Below are positions 11,950-23,249 of a DNA stretch of 64,000 nt, piece after piece. The notes under the pieces were generated by a model that was given only the letters and a program-made list of their open reading frames with translations, ran no database searches and was not told where the DNA came from. Origin of the DNA: Phocoena phocoena. Taxonomy: Eukaryota > Chordata > Mammalia > Artiodactyla > Phocoenidae. Position 1 is the first letter of the stretch. Every line of letters begins with the position of its first letter. Both the position numbers and the translations under genes were made by a program. The DNA is taken from contig NC_089238.1 in assembly GCF_963924675.1 (NCBI RefSeq), positions 23,355,815 through 23,419,814 on the forward strand. Direction: 5' to 3'.

Positions 11950-12789
11950 TGTGAGGAGCTAGTACTGCAAACTTGCTCCCTAGCAAAACAAGCATAACTG
12001 GGGAAAATCATTGAAAAACCCAACCTTCTAAAGTCTCTGGAAATTGTTTTAGATGAAGAAACATTCGTTCAAGAAAATAAAACTCGGTAAGAATAGTGAG
12101 TCTGTGCCATTGAACCACGACTCGCCTCTCCCTTTCCCTCCTAGCTCAGTGTGATAGAAGCTTTGCTTCAGGCAGGTGCAGACAAAACCATAGGGCACCC
12201 TTTCTCCCCAGGTACCAATCAAACTATTCCTCTATACCGACCTATTCCTCTAGTGTAATCGAGGGTTATGGTATGTTCCTGAGGTGTGGGCAGGTACCAG
12301 CATTTCTCGTCTCTCCCAGCAACATGCTACAGAGGCTAAATTCCAAGCAAATGTAGCCAAGATGTCAGAGAATCTCTTCTTCAACTCAGCCCCCACTGAT
12401 GGGGTGGAGGATCTACCTCAGGCACAGCACATTCAAAACAACAGGGCTCTGATAACCTGCATCCCAGCTCATTTGTAGGCTATTGGTTCCATGCTGGAGA
12501 GACAAACCAAGAAGATCACAAACTACCACCCTCACCCTGCGCTCTGCTCCTAAAGTGTGGGTGTCACTGGGAGGGAAGTACATCATTGGCTGTACTTCCA
12601 TCTCTGGAGCCATGGCTCAGAGATTCTGGCCAGGAGGAGAGGCAGGCTGTAACACAGAGAACACCAAGGTTCTTGTCTAAGGAAGTGACAACAGAAAGAG
12701 GGGAAGTTCAAGCCTAAGGGCACACTCAAAACCAATGGCAGGAAAGCAATTAAGAGGAGGCTGCCAGCTTCATGGAACAAATAACCTAT

Positions 12790-13647
12790 ATCACTAATTA
12801 TTAGAGAAATGCAAATCAAAGCTACCATGAGGTGTCTCACACTGGTCACAATGGCCGTCATCAAAAAAGCTACAAACAATAAATGCTGGGGAGGGTGTGG
12901 AGAAAAGGGAACCCTCTTGCACTGTTGGTGGGAATGTAAATTGATACAACCACTATGGAGAACAGTATGGAGGTTCCTTTAAAAACTAAAAATAGAGCTA
13001 CCATATGACTCAGCAATCCCACTACTGGGCATATACCCTGAGAAAACCATAATTCAAAAAGAGTCATGTACCAAAATGTTCACTGCAGCACTATTTACAA
13101 CAGCCAGGACATGGAAGCAACCTAAATGTCCACCAACAGAGGAATGGATAAAAAAGATGTGGTACATATATACAATGGAATATTACTCAGCTATGAAAAG
13201 GAATGAAATTGGGTCATTTGTAGAGACGCGGATGGACCCAGTCTGTCATACTGAGTAAAGTAAGTCAGAAAGAGAAACAAATGTTGTATATTAACGCATA
13301 TATATGAAATCTAAAAAAATGGTATAGATGATGTTATTCACAAAGCAGAAATAGAGACACAGACATAGAGAACAAACCTATGGATATCAAGGGGGGAAGA
13401 GGGGGTGGGATGAATTGGGAGATGGGGATTGACATATATACACTACTGATACTATGTGTAAAATAGATAACTAATGAAAGCCTGCTGTGTAGCACAGGGA
13501 ACTCTACTCGATGCTCTGTGGTGACCTAAATGGGAAGGAAATCAAAAAAAGAGGGGATATATGTATACGTATAGCTGATTCACTTTGCTGTATAGCAGAA
13601 ACTAACACAACATTGTAAAGCAAGTATACTCCAATAAAGAAAAAAAT
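12790..13647 (+). mobile_element. 5'-truncated L1, 3' end, inside the old L1
   Basis: It starts within the ORF2 C-terminal region ('actaattattagagaaatgc'). It includes the ORF2 end, with 'WIKKMWYIYTMEYYSAMKR' in frame at 13076-13258 and a stop. The L1 3' UTR follows and it ends 'ccaataaagaaaaaaatc'. It is clearly younger than the L1 around it. I could not settle the target-site duplication. Confidence 0.9.
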
Positions 13648-16268
13648 CTAAATCACAGACCAGATAGTTTACTAGAGAGAACTAGGGGAAGAATAAATAT
13701 GAAGAACCTTCCTGGGGGTCTGAACAACCTAAAACACTGATCTAAAAAACTAACCTGCAAAGCAGTCCAAATTTAACTATACCAGACTACTAAGCAATTT
13801 ATGCCCCAAGGTGTTGTTAAAAATAATAGAGCAATCAGCTGGCAATTAGTGGAGCCTAACAGGTGAGTATGATCAACGAAAGAGACAGAGAGCCCTGCTA
13901 CTCCTGTCATCCCAAGGTGACGGTGCACATGTCAAAAGCTGTAGCCTCTGAGGAGCAACATCAATGAAAAAGTAGAGGGAAAAGAAACAAAACAATATAA
14001 TAAAGAGAAAGAGAGCTAGAAAAGTGGTGGCATTGCCATTTTAGGATGATTGGAGCTTAAATGCTCCGGAAGAAATAAGGTAGGTCACCTGGTCCCCAGA
14101 GTTTCCCCAATCTGTAACACCGGCAAAGGACATGTCCACCTAATATATCTGCTCTTTTTCTGACTTCATCATTCTTGAGGGTGCCTGAGCCTCTATTCCT
14201 CTAGCATAATTAGATAACCAGTAGCTTAAGGATATACAGCATGCACAATACACTATCCAAAGGACTGTACTGGTGATGAAGTATTCTGGGAGTTCAAGAT
14301 AGGATCCTTGGCAGATTGGAGAGATTCTATAAGAACAAGTGGCAAAGAGATAACAGGCAAATTTGGCTTTTCTACAGTGCTTATGGAATTGATCTTCTTG
14401 AGTTTTTTTTCAGAGTTAGGAGTGACATTAAAGAAAAAATTCTGGGGAGATGTAGGAATAGGAAGCACCAAGACTCTGTCTCCTCATCAAGAAAACAACT
14501 GCACTTGCAGAATCTATCTGATGTACTCATTTTGGAATTCTATAGTTTATTGAAGGCTTGCAACTTCTAGGGGAAGGCCTGCATGATAAACTGCAGTTAA
14601 TTTTGGTCTATTTCAGCTCCTAGCACAGTATCAGCCACTCATACTGCACCTCCAGCTCCATGGAAGGCAGCTGTGCACATGTTCCTGGAGCAGTTATGGT
14701 GGGCAAAAAGGACCCTGACCTCCAAATATCAGAGATGTGTTCTCGGATCACTGATTGCTGCTTCTGATTATAGAGGTGCAGAGAAAAAGGGCAAGGGCAC
14801 AGCCACTGTTGTTACACTGTTGCAACCCACCTCCCTTCCAGCTGAAGTGGCTACCAGGGGGATTTAAAGGGATAGGGCCCTTCTCCACTCACCCACCCAC
14901 CCTCCTTCATTTTTCTCTTTTACCCTGTTAAGAAGCCAGACATTAAATACTTGACATTAAAAAGCAAATGCATATATGGGAAAAATTAGAAAGTAACTGT
15001 GCATGTCCAGGGAAAGATGCAGGCCCAGAAAAGACCTGAGAAGACCTTAAGTTTACCCATCAGGCTGACCCTTGGCACTGAGAGAGCCTACAACAATCAT
15101 AAACAAAAACAATAACAAAAACCAGCAAGACCTGGGGAAGGGGAGGATATGATTTCAAGAGTTACCACATTATATAAGATTCAAATGTCCAATGTTCAAT
15201 GAGAAATCACAATGCATACAAACAAAAAGGAAAGAACAGCCCGTTCAAAGGAAAAAAAAAATCAACACAAACTATCACGAAAAAGACCTGATGACAGATC
15301 TATTACACAAAGACTTTAAAACAATGCTCTTAAAGAGGCTCAAAGAATTAAAGGAAGATGTGCAGAAAGTCACAAAAACAGTATATGAATGAAATGGTGT
15401 ATTTCAAACAGTACATGAAATACCAACAAAGAGACGACCTAAAAAGAAACCACATAGAAATTTCAGAGCTAAAAAGTACAATTACTGAAATGAAAAATTC
15501 ACTACAGGGATTCAAAGGCAGATCTGAGCAGGCAGAAGAAGAAAAAGCAGTGAACTTGAAGGTAGTGCAATGAACATTACTGAATCTGAAGAACAGAGAA
15601 AAAAGACTGAAGAAAAATGAACAGAGCCTAAGGGACCTATGGGAACACTGTGGGAGTTTCACAAGGAGCAGAGAGAAAATCTGAAAAACAAATGGCAAAA
15701 GCTTCCCAAATTTGATGAAAGATGTGAATATAAACATCCAAGAAGCTCAATAAACTCAAAAAAAGATGCATTCAAAAAGACCTATAACAAGACATTATAA
15801 TCAAAACTTTCAAAAGACAAAGAGAGAATCTTGAAAGTGATTTATCACATCTAAAGAATCCTCAGTAATATTAATAAATAGTTTTCATCAGAAACATTGG
15901 AGGCCAGAATGCAGTGGGCCAATATATTCAAAATGCTAAAAGAAAAAAAAAATCAACCAAGAATCTTATATCCAGCAAAACTGTCTTTCAACAGTACGGG
16001 AGGAATTAAGACATTCCCAGATAAACAAAAGCTGAGGGAGTCTGTGACCACTAGATCTCCTCTGAGAGAAATGCTCAAGGGAATCCTTCAGGGTGGAATG
16101 AAGGGGCACTAGACAGTAACTTGAAGCTATATGTTGAAATAAAGATCTCAATAAAGGTAAATACACGGGCAATTATAAAAGCTAGTCTTACTGTAACAAT
16201 GGTTTATATCTCCACTTTTTGTTTTCTACATAATAATATATAAATTGTTTAAAAGAATCACTACTCTA

Positions 16269-16405
16269 CCGCGGGGAGGGGTGGGTTGGAACAACAGGAC
16301 CACCGGCTGTAGCAGTGGAGCTCTAATTTAGGCCCCAGGGTCATGGTGTGCCCCTTTGGAGCTGCAGTTGGAACGAGACTGGTGCCCACTGTGGGGAGAA
16401 AAAAA
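16269..16405 (+). mobile_element. Unidentified short retro-insert with poly-A and TSD
   Basis: A GC-rich segment of about 130 bases, quite unlike its AT-rich L1 surroundings, ends in a poly-A run ('gtggggagaaaaaaaa'). It is flanked by an 18-base direct repeat with one mismatch: 'aaaagaatcactactcta' at 16251-16268 and 'aaaagaatcactgctcta' at 16406-16423. That is the hallmark of L1-driven insertion of an RNA. I do not recognise the source. It is not one of the CHR SINEs, and no frame gives a protein I know. It could be the 3' end of a processed mRNA or a small RNA. Confidence 0.8.
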
Positions 16406-17815
16406 AAAAGAATCACTGCTCTAAAAACCAGTATTATCATAACTTTGGTTTGTAACAACACATTTTCTTTACAACATAATTTAAGAGACTAATGCATTTA
16501 AAAGACTTATTAATTTATGTTTTTTGTCACATAATGAATCTTGTGACATCAACAACTTAAAGGAGTGGGGATAGAGTAGTAAAGGAGAAGAGTTTATGAA
16601 GTCTATGTTTTGAAGTTAAGCTGGTAGAAATTCAAATTAGAGTGTCTTAACTTTAGAATATTAAGGGTCATCCCTATAGTAACCACAAAGAAAATAGATA
16701 CAGAATATACACAAAAGGAAATGAGAAAGGAATTTAAACATTTCATTACAAAAAAAATCAACTAAACACAAAAGATGATAGTAATTCTGGAAATGACAAA
16801 AAAGCTACAGCTCATATAGGAAACAAACAGCAAAATGATAAAAGTCCCTATTTATTAGTAATTAATTTACATGTAAATGGCTTAAATTCTACAACGAAAA
16901 GGCAGAAATTGGCTGAAGAGATAAAAACACATGACCCAACTATATGCTGTCTACAAGAGACTCACTTTAAATCCAAAGCTACAACAAGACTGAAAGTAAA
17001 ATGGAAAAAGATATTCCATGCAAACAGGAATAAAAGATGTTCAACATCACTAAATAATAGGGAAATGCAAATCAAAACTATGAGATACCACATTACACTC
17101 ATTAGGATGGCTACTATGAAAAAACAGAAAATAACAAATATTGGCAAGTATGTGGAGAAATTGGAACCCTTATGCATTGCTGGTGGGAATAAAACATGGT
17201 GAAGCTACTGTGATGGTGGCTTCTCAAAAAGTTAAAAATAGAATTATCATATGATCCAGCAATTCCACTTCTGGGTGTATATCCAAAACAATCAAAAGTA
17301 GGATCCCTAAGAGATGTTTGTACACCCATTTTCATAGCAGCATTATTCACAATAGGTAAAATGTAGAGCAACCAAGTGTCCATCGAGGTATGAGTGGGTA
17401 AGCAAAATGCCGTATATACATACAATGGAATATTATTCAGCCTTAAAAAGTGAATCTGACACATGCTGCAACGTGGATAAACCTTTAGGATATTATAATA
17501 AGTGAAATAAGTCAATCACAAAAAGGTAAATACTTTATGATTCCACTTACATGAGGTATGCAGAGTAGTCAAAATCATAGAGGTGTAAAGTAGAATGGCG
17601 GTTGCCAAGGGCTCAGGGGAAGAGGAGACGGGGAAGTTATTGTTTAAGATGGTAGAGTTTCAGTTTTATAAGAGGATAAGAGTTATGGAGAAAGATGGTG
17701 GTGACAGTAGGACAACATTATGAATGCATTTAATACAACTGAACTGTATACTTAAAAATGGTTATGTTGTATATTTGTTATATATAGAAATAAAAAATGA
17801 ATAAAGAAAACTTGA

Positions 17816-18540
17816 AAAATTCTTATTCAGAAAAAGTGACTTTATGTTTACTGTAAATGTAAAGTTAGTCATTAAATATAAGACCATGGAATTATAACAA
17901 ACTTCATCAAAAATCTGGCTGTTTTATGTGTGGGGGATTAATAAAGCTAGAGGTAACCATAACACATTAACAGGTCAGTGTCATTTAAAATATATAGCTT
18001 TTAATTTAAGTCTCTTAAATTGACTCCAAGGTAAACTGAGCTCTCTCGCTTATGAAAATGGACTAGGACTCATACTTTGAGATATTAAACATTTTACATA
18101 CTTCAGTATATAATTAACATTTGTTCCAGGATTAATACTAGAAATGTTTCTGTAAGCAATGGGAAAGGATTTACTGAACAGCACAGCAGGCTTTAAGAAC
18201 TATTTTTTAGTAGTTCATACTCTAAATGTTTTTGTAAGAGAACCCATTTCTTTCTTTCATCAGCATTATATTTTTAATAATCATAAAAAATTAACTCTGG
18301 CCTAAGAGGACAGAAAAACTTAAAGTTAGATCTAATAGAGGTAACTTACAGATATATTCTGTGCTGCTTTTAAGGAAAAAAAGGTGTGTTTGTTTGGCGT
18401 GTATCAGGATGAGAAAGGAGACTTTAATTTCAAAGTGTGACAAAGTGAAGAAAAAGTTCAGGAACTACGAGACAGAATAAAACAAAATAAAACCCTCTGA
18501 AGAGGGTCTGACTTCAGAATGTTGACAGTGAGTTCAGAGA
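17816..18540. other. Intron, nothing recognised
   Basis: AT-rich sequence without clear repeat or exon signals. Confidence 0.45.
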
Positions 18541-19137
18541 CAGTCTCTTGACTCAGAGATTATAATGTGTTTTTCTTGGAGAAAGACTGTAGGTGACTGG
18601 GTTTACCTAGGATTACTGTCTGAGTGTGACAGCATGAGAGAAGTGTTATTTCCAAGAGACTGTTTGTAATGATGTACCATAGATAGGGAGGGAAGCCCAT
18701 GCTGGAGGGGGGAATGGGTGGATTTAAAATAGCAGGGTCAGTCAGTGGCCTGGAGGTCTCAGCGAGGTCCAAGAAGTGTTGCAGGGGAGACCCTTGAACA
18801 GACGGCCTAGAAGGATAGGAGGTGTGGTAGGAGAGTGGGATATCTGCTTAGTGATTTGGGGGACAGTTTACTTTCTGGTACCTACAAGGTACAGGGAATG
18901 CACTGAGGTGGCTGAGGTGGGGAGGTCATGGTGCTGGGCTAGGTCATCTCTGTGGTCAATGAAATCATCTAAAGTGATGACAGGAGTTAGACAACTGCCT
19001 GGGAGGCATTGTATCTCCAGTAAGCTAGGAAACTGGTACATGTCAGCAAGGAAAAATGGAAGATGGTTGCTGCAGCTAGGTGGCAAAAGCCTCAAAGGAG
19101 TAGGAGATTGCAGAAACACAGGGCAGAAATAAGAGTG
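18541..19137 (-). repeat. Probable old L2-like or other interspersed remnant
   Basis: G-rich text with phrases such as 'gaggtcatggtgctggg' and 'ggagattgcagaaacac' resembles old LINE remnants, but I cannot fix the family. Overlapping reading frames of 118 and 102 codons on opposite strands have no recognisable domains and are not called genes. Confidence 0.3.
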
Positions 19138-19308
19138 ATTTGCCTCCCAGGGGACATTTGGTGATGTGTGAGACATTTTTGGTTACTACTGGTATTTAGA
19201 GGGTAGAGGCTGGGGCTACTGCTAAACATCCTACAAAGCACACGACAACTCCCCACAACGAAGAATTATCCAGCTCAAAATAATAATGCCATGACTGAGA
19301 AACTCTTA
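19138..19308 (-). mobile_element. MER5A-type hAT non-autonomous DNA transposon
   Basis: The sequence runs 'ggggacatttggtgatgtg', 'gagacatttttggttactac', 'gctaaacatcctacaaagca', 'aagaattatccagctcaaaa', 'gactgagaaactct'. That is the reverse complement of the MER5A consensus as I know it, including the hAT-type end (TTCTCA). Confidence 0.8.
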
Positions 19309-19560
19309 GGTAGAGGAAATAGCATAAGCAAAGGCATTGCAATGAGGAAAACTAGAGCCCATTCAGGAAAAAGCTGACTTTAGTTCAGCTGAAGTGTAGG
19401 TTACCAGCAGAGGAAGTCAGAAGATAAAGTCGGAAAGGAGGCTAGTGTCACCCTGTATGCAGGCTAAGAAACCAGCAACTGACTTAGAGGATAAAGAGAA
19501 GAGGATAAAGAGAAGACACTGAAGATCTCTGAGCAAAGAAATGACACATCATAGAGTTGG
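19309..19560 (-). repeat. L2-like remnant
   Basis: 'ataagcaaaggcattgcaat' and 'aaagaaatgacacatcatag' follow the pattern of old L2-type sequence in reverse orientation. A 15-base tandem duplication ('gaggataaagagaag') lies near 19487-19516. Confidence 0.35.
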
Positions 19561-19589
19561 GAGGCTTTATGTATGATTGCAGTCTTATC

Positions 19590-19800
19590 AATAATTTGTC
19601 TTTTCAGTTTACAAGCACTTTTAAGCAAAAGTTTCATCACTCTTTAATGCTTCATTGATCTCATCTCCTTAACAACAGTAAGTCCCTGGGTAAGAGACAT
19701 CAGGTCCTATAGTTAACAAAGCACACACAGCTGGCTAGCCCGACATTCAGACTTTTAGCTACAGTGCTTTTAACAGCATTACCACACACACCCTTCAACT
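19590..19800 (-). repeat. MIR-like ancient SINE
   Basis: The order 'agtccctgggtaagagaca', 'acacacagctggctagcc', 'cagtgcttttaacagca' is consistent with a strongly diverged MIR in reverse orientation. Confidence 0.4.
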
Positions 19801-20562
19801 ACTAAAAATAGAGAAAACATGAAAAAATTTAATTTCCTGTCTCTTCATTTCCAGTGTCTATTTAGAGGTGTTGAGGAACAAAGAAATGGCAGGAAGCATG
19901 AGGCAGGTAAAGAAAAAAAGGCCTGAATCAATAATATAAGAAGTATCTAAATACTTCCTGAAAAAACAGAGTGCAAGCTGTACAGCTTAATTTTGGAAAT
20001 ACTCATGAAAGCAAAACATAGGTCACTAAACTTCTTCAATCATTTTAACCCCTCTCTACAAGAAGGAAATCATTAATAACTCAAGCTTACAAATTTGTAC
20101 CACTTTTTTTTTTTTTAGCTGTCCTATAAGTTTGTTCATCTCATTTCAGTTAGCAGTTACTTTCTATAATGATGGTAATTTATAAAAGCCTGAATATAAC
20201 CAAGTCAATCTATTTCAAAGAAGAAAATACTATCTTGATTCAGGTTGCCTTTCCTATTCCTGTCCCTGAAAATAGACACCAAACAAGGTCACCAAGGCAA
20301 TAATGCCCCCAAATAAATAGGACTCTTTCTGACAGGTAAAGAATTTAATCTGCTGGCAGGCATTCTGTTCAGAATAATAACCATAATACCAAAGTGTCAC
20401 TTATTCCTTCTCCAGTGTATCAAATGGAGCCCTAGTGACATTAAGGAGCTAATATGATGATTTCATTGGTGCTCTTTCTATACTCATGGAAAACTTATTT
20501 ACCAGACAATGTTTTAGTGAACATTAATCAGAGAGAGCTCAATTCTCCAAACCACATGCATG

Positions 20563-20683
20563 AGAAAAATAAAAAAAAAAAGAATGCCTATACGTGTATA
20601 ACTGAGTCCCTTTGCTGTACAGCAGAGATTGGCACAGCACTATAAATCAACTCTACTTCAATAAAAAAAAATTAAAAAAAAAT
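20563..20683 (+). mobile_element. Very short L1 3' end with TSD
   Basis: Only about 120 bases of the L1 3' terminus are present ('gtataactgagtccctttgc' to 'cttcaataaaaaaaaatt'). They are flanked by the 15-base direct repeat 'caaaccacatgcatg' at 20548-20562 and 20684-20698. This is an extreme 5' truncation at insertion. Confidence 0.92.
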
Positions 20684-20698
20684 CAAACCACATGCATG

Positions 20699-21479
20699 GA
20701 TCAGACTAGATAAAACCCACTGGAAGAACTTTCCACATCAAGAAGAAGAGAGCTTCTCCCCCTTAATCAGCTAAGTGTTTCCCTTGCTTCACAGATCAAA
20801 TTTTGAGGGTTAGGGCTACTCTGACAGATTGCAGAGAGCATAAGAAATTTTACCAAGGTACTAGTAAACTAATTGGTATCATCTATTAATAGATAATAGA
20901 TTCAGTGAAAATGAGATAAAGGGTAAATGGAGTAATACTATTAAGTGAATTTTAACAGGCGATAAATTTTATTTTCCTTCTTTAAGAAAAAACACTTTGA
21001 GACATACCTCAGTAGACATGTTTCCAACAGAAAAAGTTCAGAAACCTCATGTTCTTTCCATCTGTTATCAGCTACAATAAAGTCCCCCTCTATTTCATGC
21101 AGCATGCACTTATAAAGTACATTTTTAATACACTGTAGTTAGGCTCACAGTTTCTTATAACAAGTACAGATTTTGTTTTACCTCACAACAGTTGTATTTT
21201 TATCCAGTTGGCAAGTCAGTTAATTTTTCTAATATTTTCAGGGGTTGAAGGCCACATATAATAGTATGCCTTGTGTCTCTTGATATTAAGTAAGCAATCT
21301 GTCAGTGGGTCATGTAGTTCTCTACGTACGTATATGTGCTTTTATTGTCAAAAAGAATGCAGTGATAGACAGCTTTTTAGTTCTACCTGTTCATATATTA
21401 GAATGGAATGAAATAACCTTATTGTATTATACTACAGGCACAGTGCTGGATACTTTGCATGTGTTTTCTAACTTTATTC
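20699..21479. other. Intron, nothing recognised
   Basis: Unique-looking AT-rich sequence without supported features. Confidence 0.45.
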
Positions 21480-21645
21480 CTTACCGTACAAGGTAGGAAC
21501 TATTAACATTCTCATTTTTACAGATGAGTTTGAAGCGTAGGCAAAATAATTTGCTCAGCTGGTCAGTGGTAGAGCCAGACTGGAATCTAGATTCACTGGA
21601 TACAAACCCTGCATTCTTAACCACAATGGTGCACTGTCTTCCTTA
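21480..21645 (-). repeat. MIR element
   Basis: 'caaggtaggaactattaaca', 'tctcatttttacagatgag', 'ctggtcagtggtagagccag' and 'ttcttaaccacaatggtgca' follow the reverse complement of MIR in order over about 160 bases. Confidence 0.8.
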
Positions 21646-21719
21646 GCAACTGGCTTTCTTTCATTCTTCCTTAGTCATTCAAATAGGTATCACAAGGAAC
21701 CAGGATTGTGTCAGAAGCA

Positions 21720-22872
21720 GGGGCTTAAGAGCTGACACTCTTTAAGAAGAAAAAGACAAGCAAACAAGCAATTATAATAGAGTAGTAGCCATTACACTGG
21801 GGGTCAGAGAAAGCTTCCCAGAAAAAAAAGAGAGGTCTCAGCTGAGAGCTAAAGGATATGTAAAAGTCAGCTAGGAGAAAGGAGGGTAGGGGGAGTTCAG
21901 AGTATTTATTTTGCGCATGAAGCGTAAGGAGATGGGGGTTAGTGAGAGCTAAGGCTGGAGCACTGGGCAGAAACCAGACCAGGAAGGTCCTTGTGTGCCA
22001 TGGTAAGGAGCATGGAATGTTTCCTGTGGATAATGAAATGCCACTAAGACATTTCAATAAGCATGTGATAAGATCAAATCTCTACTGTAGATGTTAGAAT
22101 GCCACCTAAAGACTGGACTTCAAGGAAGGAAACTGGTGGCTGAGACCAATCAGAAGACTGTCACGGTAATGTAAGCAAGATAAAGTAAGCAAGATAAATC
22201 GGCAGCTGAACTAGTGGTTAGTTTGTTAGAAGGTAAAATCATGAATATCTGGGAACTGACTGGATGTGAGGGGTGAGAAAGAAGGGGAACAAGAATGACT
22301 CCTGTAAATGGCTTGACAACTGAGGAGATGCTGCCACCACTGTGATAGAAAGCAAAGCAGGATAAGGAGGTTTTGAAGGAAAGATAACATATTCTCTTTT
22401 GGACATGTTGACTTTGAAATGTCTATGGGTTACAGGAGTGGTAAAATCCGTAAGAGAGACCTGGGATAGGAGATATGTATTTGGGAGATGGCAGCAAAAC
22501 TAATGTAACTGACATAAGCCATGGAAGCGGACAAATTGATGGCAGTGCCCAAGGAGAGTGTTTAGTGTTAAAAAAAGGAAGAGGGTTGAGGACAGAATTC
22601 TGAACTTTACCCACATTTATGGATCAGAGAGAGGAAGAGAAGCCCATGGAAGGTTCTGAGAAGAAAGAAAACCAGGTTCCACCATGGTCAATGAGAGGAA
22701 GTATAACAAGGACACAAAATTTATGTAAGATGCTGCCTAGAGGTTAAATAAGAGCAAAAAGGATAGGAGGTTGTGGTCAGGAGTTCTGGGAGATAAGGAC
22801 TAGGTATGTCCATGGACTGGTGCCTGAAATGAGGTGTGGGTGATGGACCATGAAGGTTATTATCAAATGGAG
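21720..22872 (-). repeat. L2-like old LINE remnant
   Basis: Phrases such as 'gtcagagaaagcttccca', 'gtgccatggtaaggagcat', 'ccatggtcaatgagaggaag' and 'gatgctgcctagaggttaa' resemble long L2-type remnants seen in many mammalian genomes. The subfamily is not determined. Reading frames here are not supported as genes. Confidence 0.4.
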
Positions 22873-23249
22873 GAGATTTATTTTTAAAATTTATTTTTAA
22901 ACATCTTTATTGGAATATAATCGCTTTACAATGGTGTATTAGTTTTTGCTTTATAACAGAGTGAATCAGCTATACATATACCCCCATATCTCCTCCCTCC
23001 CACCCTTCTAGGTGGTCAGAAAGCACAAAGCTGATCTCCCTGTGCTATGCTGCTGCTTTCCATTAGCTAACTATTTTACATTCGGTAGTGTATATATGTC
23101 ACTGCTACTCTAACTTTGCCCCAGCCTCCCCACAGCCCCCTGCGTCCTCAAGTCCATTCTCTATGTCTATATTCCTGCCCTGCCATTAGGTTCATCAGTA
23201 CCGTTTTTTTTAGATTTCATATATATGCGTTAGCATACGGTATTTGTTT

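Larger units (their letters stand above)
11950..17815 (+). mobile_element. Old L1 (L1M-like), interrupted and internally deleted
   Basis: The left part (about 11950-12783 and 13650-15100) looks like an L1 5' region. ORF1-like sequence follows at about 15190-16110, including 'RILYPAKLSFNSTGGIKTF', the usual ORF1p C-terminal region. ORF2 begins with the endonuclease start (ICCLQETHF at about 16940-16980), but at about 17035 it jumps straight to the far 3' part of ORF2. It ends near 17815 in an A-rich tail. A younger L1 (12790-13647) and a small retro-insert (16269-16405) interrupt it. It is antisense to ITFG1 and non-functional. The left boundary is approximate. Confidence 0.7.

Noticed and set aside
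18776..19176. Overlapping 118- and 102-codon frames on opposite strands
   Set aside because: Neither has a recognisable domain; the region grades into old interspersed repeats including MER5A.
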